A DNA stretch of 64,000 bases from Hermetia illucens (lineage: Eukaryota; Arthropoda; Insecta; Diptera; Stratiomyidae). Of the stretch, positions 11,585 to 22,543 are shown in pieces. The DNA is taken from NCBI RefSeq assembly GCF_905115235.1, contig NC_051853.1:47985467-48049466 (forward strand). The letters are read 5' to 3'. A model generated the notes under the pieces. The model searched no databases. It was not told where the DNA came from and saw nothing but the letters and a program-made list of their open reading frames with translations. Both the position numbers and the translations under genes were made by a program. Every line of letters begins with the position of its first letter. Position 1 is the stretch's first letter.

Positions 11585-12830
11585 TAGCTCTTAAAAAAGA
11601 ACCCGGGGGCTCAGCCCCAGCTTGTTGTCGATGGTCAGCTGGGAATTCTACCCCAATAGTCAGTACATCTATCTGTATCTGACGTTTAGCTCGTCCTCCT
11701 TTCTTAGGGTGTGTTTTTTTCCAGCTGAGCTTAATATCGAGTGTCATACCTAATTATTTGATCTCACCCGCCTGTGGCACATCTCGTCCGTTTATGATGA
11801 CATTAATTGGGTCCTCTTTTTTGTTTGTGAAGTTAATGTACGTTGATTTGCTTTCATTCCTGTCAAAAGCTATTTGTAACTTTATTTTTGCTTCTTCCAT
11901 TGTTTTACCCGTGGTAAGAATGGCAGTGTCGTCCGCGAAAGTCGCTATTTTGGCTTTTTCATAGCAAGAAATATCATTGGCATACAGGAGAAACAGCGTA
12001 GAGCCCAAGACACTGCCCTACGGTACACCAGCTGCAACTTTTTTCAGTTCAGAGTAGGTTCCTTGGTATTTCACTCTGAGTAGACGCTCTCATATATATC
12101 AAAGCGAAAAAAACTTGCTCTTTTTCCAATGCATTTTATATTGGATTCGTGATCCTGTGCACCTGTTGGATTGTGGAATGGTTTTCGCTCCAATCTCTTA
12201 AGGAGAAGCCTTTCAAATAGTCTGGATGTAGTAGGGAGTAGTAATATTGGTCGATACGATTCGATTCTATTTGACTCCTTCCCTGGTTTGGGTACCATTA
12301 GAAATTCCGCCAATTTCGGCCACTATCCATTTTAATCTAAAAGATGCATTAATTAATTGTAATAATTTGACAAGACCCTTTTCTGGCAATTTTTTTACTA
12401 TTCTCCCTGTAATAAGTTCACAGTCAGGAACTTTGTTAGGAGGCAGTTTGTTTTAATTTCTGTCCTCAGTTCATTTAGTTTTATGCGGCGTATTGGGTAA
12501 TAGTCGACTTTACTGGCTGGTGTTAAGCATGTGGACGCTTGTGTAGGGGCTAGAAGGTACTTTCTATATGCTTCGCGAACAGATCTGCGTTATACTGTGT
12601 AGAACGAACCCATTGCCCGTTTCTCCGCTTGTCTAATAGTTGTCTAATAGTTATCTAGGTCTGTCCCTGGGAGATGTGAGTAGACTTGATCCAGACATGG
12701 ACAAGGGTCATCATTGGCCTTTGCCGAGTTAAAAGCGATCAGGAACTTTACCTTGTTTAAGAGACCCCATTCATCCCACTTGTGAATATATATTGTTCAT
12801 CAAACGATTGTCTCATCTTCCTTTATTTTG
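11585..12830 (-). mobile_element. Jockey-clade LINE fragment (reverse transcriptase)
   Basis: On the minus strand this holds the ORF2 reverse transcriptase. 12313-12071 has M-V-P-K-P-G-K-E and S-Y-R-P-I-L-L-L-P. 12008-11754 has the catalytic T-F-A-D-D-T-A-I-L. 11747-11600 has the thumb region M-T-L-D-I-K-L-S-W-K-K. Upstream, about 12830-12330, short stretches match the linker. Neither the endonuclease nor the 3' tail is seen. Frame changes separate the pieces. The F-A-D-D box and the T-A-I-L context are typical of the Jockey clade. Confidence 0.75.
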
Positions 12831-12834
12831 CAGT

Positions 12835-13640
12835 GGCAACAGAGCCGCTTCCTGGAATCGATACAAAGAGGCTCAAAACGCTCTAAAGAAGATCATTAGG
12901 TCGACTAAACCATCATCATGAAAACGCATTTACGAAGAAACGAGGTAACCTACCTAACACACGCTTACATTCAATTAACTGGCGTGTTGTGTCCCAAACC
13001 AGGGAAACCCGCCTACAGCGATGCAAAAATCCTCCGAGTAATCAATTTAACTTCCTTTCTTCTAAAAGGACTAGAAAAACTAGTACATCGGCTCATATTC
13101 CTAAGTGGCCACTTCACCATGGGAAACATGCCTACCAGAAAGGCAATCCACGGAGGCAGCACCCCATGAGCTCACAGCGAAAAAAAATATGCGTTAGGCG
13201 CGTTCATGGACATCGACGGTGCCTTCAACTATGTCTTATTAGCGGCGATTCGATTTTGATTGGTTTGATTCTTCACATGCTGGAGTGTAGAAAGATCCGC
13301 ATACCGCTCGAATGTCTTAGCGGTATCCCAAGGAAGGGGTTCTCTCTCCTGTGTTATCGCTCCTAGTAATAGATAGACACAGTCGGCGTATGTGACCGCC
13401 TGAATGCAACTCTGCATGTAATCCATAGTTAGTTGCTACTGAAACTTGGCCGACTGAATGAAACATTGCTGATGTGCGTGATAGGCACCTCGTATATCGC
13501 TGGTAATAAGGAAGCTGACAAATTGGCTCGCCAAAGATCTAGAACCACAATGATGGGGCTAGAGCCAGTTTTTAACGTGGGACCATCCAGTGTAGATTCT
13601 ACTCTGTCCACTGCTTTGAACTTGCTCGAACTTGCTGTCG
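12835..13640 (+). mobile_element. LOA/R1-like LINE fragment with RNase H remnant
   Basis: A decayed plus-strand LINE. It opens with a linker-like R-A-A-S-W-N-R-Y-K-E-A-Q-N-A, then reverse transcriptase pieces (P-K-P-G-K-P-A-Y-S-D-A-K, L-T-S-F-L-L-K, H-A-Y-Q-K-G in a second frame, and F-M-D-I-D-G-A-F-N-Y-V). It ends with an RNase H tail at about 13470-13550 (I-A-G-N-K-E-A-D-K-L-A-R-Q). A reverse transcriptase followed by RNase H fits the LOA or I groups. The middle is missing and several frame changes are present. Confidence 0.6.
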
Positions 13641-13644
13641 CTAA

Positions 13645-14713
13645 ATGTCTACATTCAGAGCAGGAAGTGTATACTGTTTCACTTCTAAGGCTTTCGACAG
13701 CGTAAATCAAAAGATACTTGTATCCAAACACTCGTTTCTAAGCGTTCCCAGACCACTTGTTTTATGGCTTGCCTCTCACCTTTCCAACCGATCCTGTCGC
13801 GTCTCTTTTGACGACAGCACATCCCACTCCTTCTTACCCGTCTCTTGGATCCCGCAGGGATCTATTCTGGGTCCTTTATTATTTTTACCTTTTTATCAAC
13901 GGTCTGCCTTAAGCTATTTTCCGCTATATTGTCCCCAATGGACTGTGTTTCTCTTCAATCTAACCTAAACACACTTATGCGTTGGTGCCCTGCTAATGGT
14001 CACTCACTTCCTTCTCCTGCTCTCTCTTAATCAAACCTAAATTCCACCTGTGACCTCGGAGTCACTTTCGACAATAAGCTTCGTTTCGACACCCATTGAC
14101 TCGAAGTCACCAATTGAACGACAAAATTGTCAGACTTTATACTTCGTCCTACTTTAATCATCTCATTTTGACTCCATCCTACCCTCCTTAGCTCTCTTCA
14201 ATTCCCTCGTGAGGAATACCCTCGAGTACTGCTCCATGATCGGTCACCTTCCCGTAACTGTAATTGTCTTGCCCTTGAAAATGTGCAACGTAAAATCGAC
14301 CGTTCCCTCTTCTTTAAGAAAAACTTCTCTCGTGTGGACTACTCCTCCCGCCTCCACTTTCTAAACCTCCTCGTGCTACAAAAGCGAGGATCCTATCTGT
14401 ATTTATGCACACTTTTTAAACTTAAACGGGTCTGATGGACTACTCGGACTCTAACGACATCACCTGCCGTCCTGCGTCTTATAACACACGTAACGCCGAC
14501 ATTTTCAACGTGCCCTCCGCAAAGCTCGAAGTCTACTTCCATTCCCCGATTCCTAGACTTTGCCGAAGTTACAATGCACTACAGCTTGGTCCTTTAAACT
14601 TTTCTTTTCTAAGTAATTTTAGGCATAGGATAAGATTATTGCTTTCTCCTCCTCCTGAGGGGAGTAAGTAATTGGAGTTTACTCTGTTTATTGTCCGTTA
14701 AATAAATAAATAC
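13645..14713 (+). mobile_element. Non-LTR retrotransposon 3' half with TAAA tail
   Basis: This is a reverse transcriptase fragment with F-D-S-V-N-Q-K-I-L, S-W-I-P-Q-G-S-I-L-G-P-L-L (motif B), and C-terminal pieces D-L-G-V-T-F-D-N-K-L and R-P-A-S-Y-N-T-R-N-A-D (14435-14671). It ends in a short TAAA-repeat tail at about 14699-14713, which marks the 3' end. The expected A-D-D box region (about 13900-13930) is damaged. CR1- or Jockey-related clades are possible; I cannot decide between them. Confidence 0.6.
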
Positions 14714-14984
14714 TCTGAAGGGTGAAATTGAAAGGATTCATGCAGACGAATGGAGAAATTTGAAGTCAGATCCCAAACGAAGACACCTCGGTAACGTTTT
14801 CTTCAATGAAAAATCTGCGCAGTCTCTGCTTCTGGAGAATGATTCGGAAAAGCCTCGGAACGTCGCAGGCGGAAATTCGAGCGGACTGGGAATTAAAAAA
14901 AAACCATTTACAGGATTCACCATCATCAGTTAGAGACACACATTCCGTTTGTGTTATTTTGGTCAAACAAGAGTATCGCTAGTC
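14714..14984. other. Unassigned spacer between LINEs
   Basis: Nothing recognisable. Short open frames on the minus strand overlap here without family resemblance. Confidence 0.35.
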
Positions 14985-15925
14985 TTCAGACGGTTTCCTA
15001 CCTTTCTGACAACACCTTGCTCGAGATGGGGTTGAACGTTCGTGGATTTCTGCAACTTCTACCGCCTCGTCATTCGTAGTACGTTGCTCAAGCATAGAAC
15101 ACAGAATCTGCCATAAGGTCAGTTGGGTTCAAACCGACCGAAACCGTATGGGCAATCATATGGACCACTTCGTGATTAGCAGTAGATTTAGGAGCTGTCT
15201 CCTGTATGTGCACAACAAGAGAGGTGCAGGTTGGAGAGTTATATTGCTAATTGAACAGCAAATATACTGAGTAACCCGCCTAAGAATACCGATGAACAAT
15301 GGGCCGCCATCAAAAATGCTCTTCGCTCGGGCACTACACAGGTCATCCATCACCGCTGGAAGGGGCGTCGTAAGGTCTGGCTGACTACGGAGTCGCGGAA
15401 GCGAATCGATCAGCGGATGAGCTTTAAGACTCTATTGACCGCAGCGAGTGATGGCGGACATGACCCACTCGAACTTCGTTGCTGGGGAAGGTTCAGCGTA
15501 GTGTACGCCATAACAAGAGAGTATTTGCAATTACGCTGGTCAGGGTAACGGAAGATATTACAGAAGGCAATGATTTTAGAAATGAATATCGCATCACGAA
15601 AGAGCTTACATGTTTTGGCAAATCTTTCGTTGGTCCTGTGAAGGACGTTAACAGTCGACTGTTCATCCACGCAGACGAGCAACTGAAGAAGTGGAAAGAA
15701 CACTGCACTACTGTTCTTAACCGTATCAGATCCGATGAGGTTCCTCCTCTTGCGGATGATATAAACAGTCCAAGCAACATGCGAGCAGAAGAGCAATCAT
15801 TTATGCCATCAATGCACTCAAATGAAGTAAAGCCGCTGGGATTTACGGTCTCCTCGCAGAGTTATTTGTCGCTGGGAATCCAAAAGCTTTCCCAGAGAGT
15901 AGAAGAGGAAGATGATCCTTAAAAT
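14985..15925 (+). mobile_element. RTE-like LINE, second family (RTE-B), fragment
   Basis: Plus-strand remnant of a second RTE-like family. The C-terminal endonuclease lies at about 15040-15240 (a V-D-F-C-N-F-Y-R-L-V-I stretch). The linker lies at about 15290-15480 (Q-W-A-A-I-K-N-A and K-V-W-L-T-T-E-S-R). The N-terminal reverse transcriptase region lies at 15479-15922 (I-T-K-E-L-T, L-K-K-W-K-E-H, V-L-N-R-I-R-S-D-E-V-P-P-L). The same family occurs at 61560-63390 on the minus strand and 21400-21835 on the plus strand. The palm and 3' end are absent, so it is a dead fragment. Confidence 0.65.
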
Positions 15926-16600
15926 TCCAAAAAAGGGTATTCGTTGTGAACACGATAATTACACATTATGGATTATTTTGGAATAGTGTGCGGAGTTTGG
16001 ATGTTCTCTGTACCTGCTCCAGAATGTATCTGGCATCCTCTGCGCAGTAAGGGCATCCCGGAGAAACTAGAGGCTATTATCAGATGATGGCGCAGCATGT
16101 CATGTGCTACACCGAGGTAAAATCTTAGAGAATGGCATTCTCCATGAATAGGCGATTTCCGCGGATAGTACAATGGCAACAAAGACCTGAGTGCTTGGAG
16201 TTGCGGCTTCCCCTGTAAACTAAAAACTAAAAACTACGACGATAAACAGGGTGGGCCTTCTACATTCGGGTCTCAACTGTTTTGTGAAAGCGCGTGTTTG
16301 GCGACTGTTGAGTCTTTTATCTTTTATTAACTTCGTTTAACGGTGCGGTTCAGTTCCCTCTTGAACGCCGGGCACCTGCCTCTACCACGAGCCGGTCATC
16401 CCCAACCCCTTTTCCTTACACAATGTGCACTCTGGGTCTCTGGAACTGCAAGTACGTCCAAAGTTATCATATCATTATATTGGCAGCAGAGGTTTAGTTG
16501 AGATTGACTCCTGATTGGTGTCAAATTCCCGCTCCTGCTCGCATAGATAACCACGGGGATCATTTAGGGCGACTTTCTAGTGAAGAAAGCGGGGACCCAT
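15926..16600. other. Gap with a possible minus-strand LINE zinc-finger remnant
   Basis: No host gene. On the minus strand around 16060-15990 a short stretch reads C-P-Y-C-A-E-D-A-R-Y-I-L-E-Q, like the C-terminal CxxC of R1-type LINE proteins; this is weak. The rest, 16200-16600, is unassigned and leads into the R1-type ORF1. Confidence 0.3.
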
Positions 16601-18760
16601 AATTCAATGGCAACAACAGCAGTTACGACGACACAACCGGCAATAGTCGAAATTTTTAGAAGGAGCGGCAATACACCGCTCTCATTGCTTGGTAATTAAA
16701 ATGGGAGATTCTAATACAAATTCTTTTGCAAGAAGCGAACGTAGAAATGTCCACACTAATAGTGAGAGAAGGAAGAGCACCATGGAAAGAGAAGTTCTAT
16801 TGACATGGCATAAAGGATTTGGATCCTGGACCTCATTATATACCAGCGAAACTCCTGGAAGATTATCGAAGAGAAACTGAGAAAAAATAGATTACCAGGA
16901 TAGCCTATAGCTTCGCAAAAAGCGATGCCTTCATCCCACAAGGCGTAGCAAGTAAAATTCCGCGAAATAGTAATCAAACGGACCAAGTAGCGTCAAGGCA
17001 AGGTCAAAATACAACGACAAAAACTTAAGTTTGATAGCGACGGCAGTGACTCCGCAGTCGACCGCGACGCCAACATCAGCGTCAAATAAAAGGGGTAAAC
17101 CATGATCAGATCTTCCGCGGAAGTTCTTCGAGAAATCTGCAATAATTCCAAATCATTAGACGTCAAATCTATCCCACGAACTTAAATAGGCGATATATTT
17201 GTCCAACTTGGGTCGAATACTATCAAGGAAAGTAGGTTCTGCGAAATGATCCGTTCTAGGGACGAAAACAGTAGGGTCCAGCTTAGAACCCACGTATCCC
17301 TTCAAAATAAGGGTTCTGGACTACCTCGCTAGCAAAGAAAAGGTGGCAAATGCCACAAGAAGGGATTACCCAGGGCTGAATAACATGAAGATGGGAGTTA
17401 TATCTACAAACTCCTTACGACAAAAATTGGCCATTGTCACTGTTCCTGAGACGACAACGTGTAAACTATTTCATTGTGGAAAAACAAAGATCGCGTGGAT
17501 CATTTGCACGATAAGGCGAAGGACAGTTCCAACCCGCTGCTTTAAGTGCTGGGTTTCCGGGCACATGGCTAAGGTTTGTTAGCAAAGGGCAAGACCAAAG
17601 CGCTTTGTGTTATAATGTGGGCATGACGAGACGGCTTGCGCGTCGGAAACATGTTGTGTTCTTACAAGGACCGCGGTTCGCAGAATAACGACGTGGCTCT
17701 GGTCCTCATCCCAGGCGGTACTGAGTATTCAAAGAAAAGTCGCAAAAAGTGAAGAGTGAGGCCCCACGAACAACATCCTGCCCTGATGGGGCAGATGTGC
17801 AAGAAAGAATGGCTGACTTGTTGTCCATCAGCGAGCAATAGTAGATGAAAGTTCACCATCCTAGTATGTCGATATATCTGGCACTGCTTCCATCTGGGTG
17901 ACAGATACTTGGCGGTCAACTTGCGAATGCAGGGCACTGGTCGAGGAGGCTGCTTCGTTTGGTTTTGTTGTATAGAAATGATTTTTTCAGCGTTTACCCT
18001 GCACCGAACGATTCTATTTGCCCCTTTTGTAATAGCCTCGGCATCTTGGAAAGTGATATTCGAAACGCGGAAAGAGGAGTTCTAGTTGGAGAAGACTTTA
18101 ACCAGAGCCCTCGAGTGGGACATAGCTCAGTCAAATTCTCGGAGCACACACATTTTGGACATGGCCGCTGAGACAGGGATTATTGTCCTAAATATCAGTA
18201 GCACTCCGACATTCTGACGCCTTGATTGGCACGTGATGTGACTTTTGCTACGGAGTCCATAGTGTCAGCTTTGCAGCGATGGAAGGTACTGGAAGATTTC
18301 AGTACATTTGCTATAAAATGACAAACGGCTCTCTCAAGAGGAGGATACCTTTTTCCGATACTGAAGGACTATTTAAATGACCGCCCTCTTCTCTATGAGA
18401 CCTTGCAAGGACTCACTTCGGAGCCAGCTCTGGAAAGCCTCATACGATACTCTGCTAGGACTGCAAATACCTGATGCGGATGGGTAGATGATGTTGCGGC
18501 AATGGGAAAATTGGGAGCGGTGATGCGGCAAACAACTAGAAGACCGAAATGTTCGTCTTGGCTAAGGAGAGCGTTATACAGTCCTCCCTATTCAAGTTGG
18601 CTTGCATCGTCTTCTCAAAGCCGACGGTGAAACACCTCGGCAATATGGTAAACATGAAGATGAGCTTTTCCGAGCAATTTCGTAACACCATCGACGAGGC
18701 TGCAACTGCCGAATGGCAGGTTACATTCAAGGCATTCCTAAAGCGAACTATAGGGACGTT
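16600..18760 (+). mobile_element. R1-type LINE, internally reduced copy
   Basis: ORF1 remnants run from about 16600 to 17680 and end in gag-type knuckles (C-F-K-C-W-V-S-G-H-M-A-K-V-C at about 17539-17580, then C-G-H-D-E-T-A-C). The endonuclease follows at about 17960-18350, with V-G-E-D-F-N-Q-S-P, D-M-A-A-E-T-G-I-I-V-L-N and S-T-P-T-F. A fragment of the reverse transcriptase C-terminus lies at 18549-18750 (V-K-H-L-G-N-M-V-N-M-K-M-S-F). Most of the reverse transcriptase is missing. The element stops at 18761, where an RTE-A copy begins in the same orientation, so it was probably cut by that insertion. Confidence 0.6.
17343..17582 (+). pseudogene. R1-type ORF1 fragment with CCHC zinc knuckle
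   Basis: An 80-residue open segment ends with one well-formed knuckle, C-F-K-C-W-V-S-G-H-M-A-K-V-C, the CX2CX4HX4C spacing of gag-like nucleocapsid proteins. The next knuckle lies beyond the stop and is damaged. It is part of the R1-type LINE around it. It is most like the nucleic-acid-binding ORF1 proteins of the R1 clade. Confidence 0.6.
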
Positions 18761-19478
18761 AAAGGGTAGTATAGGTCCCAGGGCGAAACGTGGATTGGTA
18801 CCCACGATGAAGCATAAAACCTGGGAAACGCCTACTGAACCAACACCAACAGCTCTACTACCAAATCTTATCTCCACCTCCACGTGGTGACTGCTGGGAG
18901 CTCTTTCTTAACGAAAAGCTGCAGACAGAGAAAGATGAAGGCGAGTCTCCCGCGCCTAAAAACGGGACAAATTGTGCCAACTGGTCCTCCAGGTTGGGGG
19001 TTGGGTAGGGCTGACCTACACGGAAAATAACTTGTTACGAAGCCACAATAGGAGCCTCGGACTGGACGGATTACACAACGACGAACCCGGAAATGACGAA
19101 GGAATAACAATTTGCGCATTTTCTCATGGAACGTGTGCTCCCTGCACAGAGATAGAGCTAGCCGATACCCTCTCCTAACATAGGGCTAATGTAACACACA
19201 TGGTCAAACGGGAAGAATAAAGATAGGAGATTACAACTTTGGGACCGTTGATAATTTCTCCTATCTAGGGTCGAAAATCACAACCGATAACAGCTACGAC
19301 GATGAAAGGCAGACCCTGCCTGAGATGGGGCGATGGCGTGGGTCAGGACGCCAGACAGCTTTTAGGGATTTTGAATTGATGGACCTCCGCGTAAAACCGG
19401 GATATCTGGAGTTCCTTTTTAAGGCAGGCCTAGACCGGATACCGGTTGTTGCGCCGTTGATGATGATGATGATGATAG
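18761..19478 (+). mobile_element. RTE-A LINE, short internally deleted copy with both ends
   Basis: About 718 bp. The first 380 bases match the 5' end and endonuclease start of the RTE-A copy at 285-3121 (reverse complement). They are joined to about 100 bases from the late reverse transcriptase region (D-N-F-S-Y-L-G-S-K-I-T-T-D) and then the C-terminal 170 bases. The copy closes with a (TGA)n tail at 19457-19476. It therefore keeps both termini while nearly all of the polyprotein is gone. This copy gives the best evidence for where the family begins and ends. Confidence 0.75.
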
Positions 19479-19599
19479 GCAAGTTAACAGGAGCTCCCTG
19501 AACTAGGACGTCGTGCTCATGCGTGCTCATGTGTCAAACGGCTCCGGGTTAGTGTTGTATACGCAATAAGATGTGTTTAAACCGATAGTCTATCTGAGA

Positions 19600-19765
19600 C
19601 AGGAGCCGAGAACATTGTGTACCAAAAAAACCGTTCTGCTTCCACAACATGCGCGTGGGCCTCCAATGCAATCCTTGATGAGGTAACCCCCTTCCCCGCA
19701 CATTCTAAACTTTCTTGCCCTGTCATGTGGGCTGGTGCATGCTCCTACAATGTAGTTGAAATCTA
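19600..19765 (-). mobile_element. LINE gag-type zinc-knuckle remnant
   Basis: The minus-strand segment reads T-S-P-H-D-R-A-R-K-F-R-M-C-G-E-G-G-Y-L-I-K-D-C, the degraded form of an R1/LOA-type knuckle (C-R-M-C-G-E-E-G-H-x4-C). The first cysteine and the histidine are replaced. Too short to assign to a family. Confidence 0.45.
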
Positions 19766-19849
19766 ATATTAGTAACCTAAAATAGTTTGTCAAGAACGAT
19801 ATATTATGAATAAATGCAACCTAAACCTATTTGGATCTTTGGTCAAATT

Positions 19850-20000
19850 GTTGCTGATCACCCTGTTATAATAGCGAAAGTAAAAATGTTGCTCCCTAAA
19901 TAATCGAAAATCTCATCGATTCCAATGGCTATTTTTTCGAAGATTGTGAGCGACTGGACGTCATACTTGAAGGGGTTCTCTTTGGTATATATAGTCTGCA
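19850..20000 (+). promoter_or_regulatory. Promoter of MBF2-like gene 1
   Basis: The block from CTGATCACCC (19856) to TATATATA (19986-19993) is alignable to the 5' flanks of the four other family copies. Shared pieces are an AGCGAAAG/TAAAAATGTTG stretch, an ATCGATT box, GACGTCATACTTGAAGGGG (a CRE-like half site, ACGTCA) about 25 bases before the TATA box, and GCACTGATTCG just after it. The ATG lies 58 bases beyond the TATA box, so the leader must be short. Confidence 0.7.
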
Positions 20001-20051
20001 CTGATTCGAAGATTTTAGTTTCAATCATATATTGTTCTGCTCTGTGGGAAA

Positions 20052-20770
20052 ATGGCCAGCTTAGTAAAAGCTGTTACGATCTTGTCGGCTGTCCTGGCCG
20101 TGGGAGTTTCGTGTCCAAATGGAAACAACCCAGATGTTATTGATAAAGTTGTGATTGGGGTGAGAGGGGTAAATAACACTAAGGACTGCCTATTAGATGC
20201 TCCTTTGACTCGAGTGATTTCAAATTTGCATAATCATTCTTTGGGATGTCCTGATCATGAATGGGGATGTATAGTTAACTACAAGTTTGGAAGCAGAGTC
20301 CCCAGTAAGTGATATGAATTCTCTATTGTTAAACTTGTGAGTTTTTTCCCAATTGGAGTGATATCCTTCATTTATATAATAGTTAATATAGAGGAAGAGA
20401 TACTATACGATATCCTTCCTAAAGGAGGCTTATTCGTGCCCAGTATCTTCATTAACTCTAAATTGCACCGAACGAATGAAAGGATTTTTTTTCAATTTGC
20501 TTTCAATATTTTTCAGACGATTATTTGCTAGCACGTTCTGAAATCTGTAAAAAGGTTAAGGATCGCCAGGACATTTACGTGAATGTAATTTACCCGCAAG
20601 CAGGATGTGGAAAAACTGTTTCGTATGTTGAGATTAATGCCGTACAGGGTCGGAAGAGTGGACATGCTAAAATAGTGGAAGGAGGCATTGGTAAACGTTA
20701 TATTAAAATTGAAGTTCTGGCGGAACAGACAAAATATTTTAAACTTGAGGCAGCCATTTATGGCAAATAA
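20052..20770 (+). CDS. Secreted MBF2-like protein, gene 1 (two exons)
   Basis: Exons 20052-20304 and 20517-20770 are joined across a 212-bp phase-1 intron (GTAAGT donor, TTTTTCAG acceptor), giving 168 residues. Residues 1-20 form a signal peptide (M-A-S-L-V-K-A-V-T-I-L-S-A-V-L-A-V-G-V-S). Two N-glycosylation sequons follow (N-N-T, N-H-S). The C-terminal half shows the MBF2 hallmark order: C-G-K-T-V-S-Y-V-E-I, S-G-H-A-K-I, G-G-I-G-K-R, and a final A-A-I-Y-G. Bombyx MBF2 was described as a transcription co-activator, but family members with signal peptides are expected to be secreted; the function here is unknown. It has six cysteines after the signal peptide. This is the most divergent intact copy and lies outside the three duplicated units. 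The start is the first ATG after the TATA box and opens the signal peptide. Confidence 0.82.
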
Positions 20771-20870
20771 TCGTTGTGACTCGTAATTGTAAGACAAGGT
20801 ATAATATCTGAAAATGAAACAAATTTCACAAACTGCAGCGGTCATGTGAATTTATGAAATGAAATTAGTT

Positions 20871-20900
20871 TTGCTAATAAAGATAATTTTATTGGCTGAA
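20871..20900 (+). terminator. Poly(A) signal of MBF2-like gene 1
   Basis: AATAAA at 20876-20881 lies about 105 bases after the stop, inside a block (CTAATAAAGATAATTTTATTGG) conserved behind all four intact copies. Confidence 0.65.
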
Positions 20901-21399
20901 CAAAATTCTTAATGAATTACAAAAAACTTTCCGATACGATGTCAGCGCAGATAAAAGAGGAGGCACTAAGGCATACAATAAAAGATTGAGATTAAGAAAA
21001 GAGTCAAGGTATAGTTGGGGTTACTCCATGCTAAATCCCAACCACGAATATCCATTGAAATGTCGTTACAAAGAAAAACTATAATGTGACTTAAGTAGCT
21101 TCGGAAAAGCATAAGCGCATCTAGATACAAACTTCGTAAATATCACTCGTTCTGCGAGCAGCAGTCAACAGAAAAGGTCGTGTTATCTCTAAGTAAGATA
21201 GATTTACTCAAGGTATTTAACTTTTAGTGATAAGCTTTCCCGGAAAATTGTCCCGCCCCTCAGCCATGCAACGCTGACACAGCACCAGGAAATTTGAGGT
21301 ATTGTAATAGCTGAATGGATTGACCGATGGTCAAAGGGCATCCCGGGTTTTCGGAATCGATCTAGAAGGAAGAGCTGTACCAAAAAACTAAAGAGTTAA
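20901..21399. other. Conserved 3' flank of the MBF2-like gene
   Basis: No gene. Short stretches align with the flank behind genes 2-4, for example the GGTTACTCCATGCTAAAT region near 21019 with GAGTTACTCCACTATGCTAAAT near 27645, and the GATAAGCTTTCC region near 21230 with GATAAGTTCCTGG near 27780. Gene 1 and genes 2-4 therefore share ancestry in their flanks as well. Confidence 0.5.
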
Positions 21400-21835
21400 C
21401 GATAGCGATAGTTAGTGATCATGATGGGTGTCCTGAGAGCCAAAGTGGACTCTGACAGCACATTGCTGGGATATGCCAATGTGTAGTCACGGCCTGGGCA
21501 ACCGTAAAGATAGTGGTGGGATATCTCCGGCCTTCTGCAGCTTGCATCGGCTGCTATGGTCGCACATAATTCTAGCATAGAGCTTGCTATAAGGTAAGTT
21601 GGTTTTCGACTAACTGGTTACGAACATTGAATCAGGTCGACCAAATTGCAACCAGTGATTAATTTAATAATTGACAGGACTCATTTGATGGTCGTTTACC
21701 TTCGGTTGCGGGCCGCTCAACTACCAAAATATCGGCGAGTTGGAGGTCCCGCTAGCTGAAAACGGCGAAACCACCAAGTATGGAAGAAACAGAACGTGCA
21801 ATTCATCGGCTTATAAATTATAAGTCGCTAGCAGT
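21400..21835 (+). mobile_element. RTE-B endonuclease remnant
   Basis: A degraded plus-strand piece. Around 21590-21700 a frame reads Y-K-V-S-W-F-S-T-N-W-L-R-T-L-N-Q-V-D-Q-I, like the K-V-S-W-x-S-P-D-x-R-T-x-N-Q-I-D-H of RTE endonucleases. It continues with M-V-V-Y-L-R-L-R-A-A, like the segment after the catalytic S-D-H-H. The matching region of the minus-strand RTE-B copy lies at about 62850-62600. Confidence 0.5.
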
Positions 21836-22543
21836 CTATGGAGTTACAACCTCATCATCACCAACGGCGCAACAACCGGTATCTGGTCTAGGCCCGCCTT
21901 AATAAGGAGCTCCAGACATCCCGGTTTTGCGTCGAGGTCCACCAATTCGCTATCTCTAAAAGCTGTCTCGCGTCGCGACCTACGGCATCGCTCCATCTCA
22001 GGCGAAGTCTGCATCGTCTTGTTTTTCTACCATAAATATTGCCCTTATAGACTTTCCGGGATGGATCATCCTCATCCATAAGGATTAAGTGACCCGCCCA
22101 CCGCAACCTGTTAAGGCGGATTTTATCCACAACCAGACGGTCATGGTATCGCTCATAGATTTCGTCGTTATGTAGGCTACAGAATCGTCCACCCTCATGT
22201 GGGGGTCAAAAATTCTTTGGGGGAGGATCCTTCTCTCCATCACGACCAAGAGTTTGCATTTTTCTGCTAAGAACCCAGGTTTCCGCAGAATACATAAGGA
22301 CTGACAAGATCATAGTCTTGTACAGTAAGACCGTTGACCCTATGGTGAGACGTTTCGAGCGGAACAGTTTTTGTAAGATGAAATAGGCTCTGTTGGCTGT
22401 CAACAACCATGCGCGGATTTCATCGTTATAGCTGTCATCGCTTATGATTACCTTTATTATTTTCGTTTGATCAGTGCGGCTTGATGTTGTTGGTTCGTTG
22501 GTTTTCGGTGCTGACGTTGCCACCATATATTTTGTCTTGCCTT

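Noticed and set aside
15479-15922. 147-codon frame as a host gene
   Set aside because: I-T-K-E-L-T and L-K-K-W-K-E-H with V-L-N-R mark it as the RTE-B linker, and the minus-strand copy at 61.6-62.3 kb shows the same family.
18549-18890. 113-codon frame as a single protein
   Set aside because: Its first part is R1-type reverse transcriptase and its second part is the 5' end of an RTE-A copy; the fusion is accidental.
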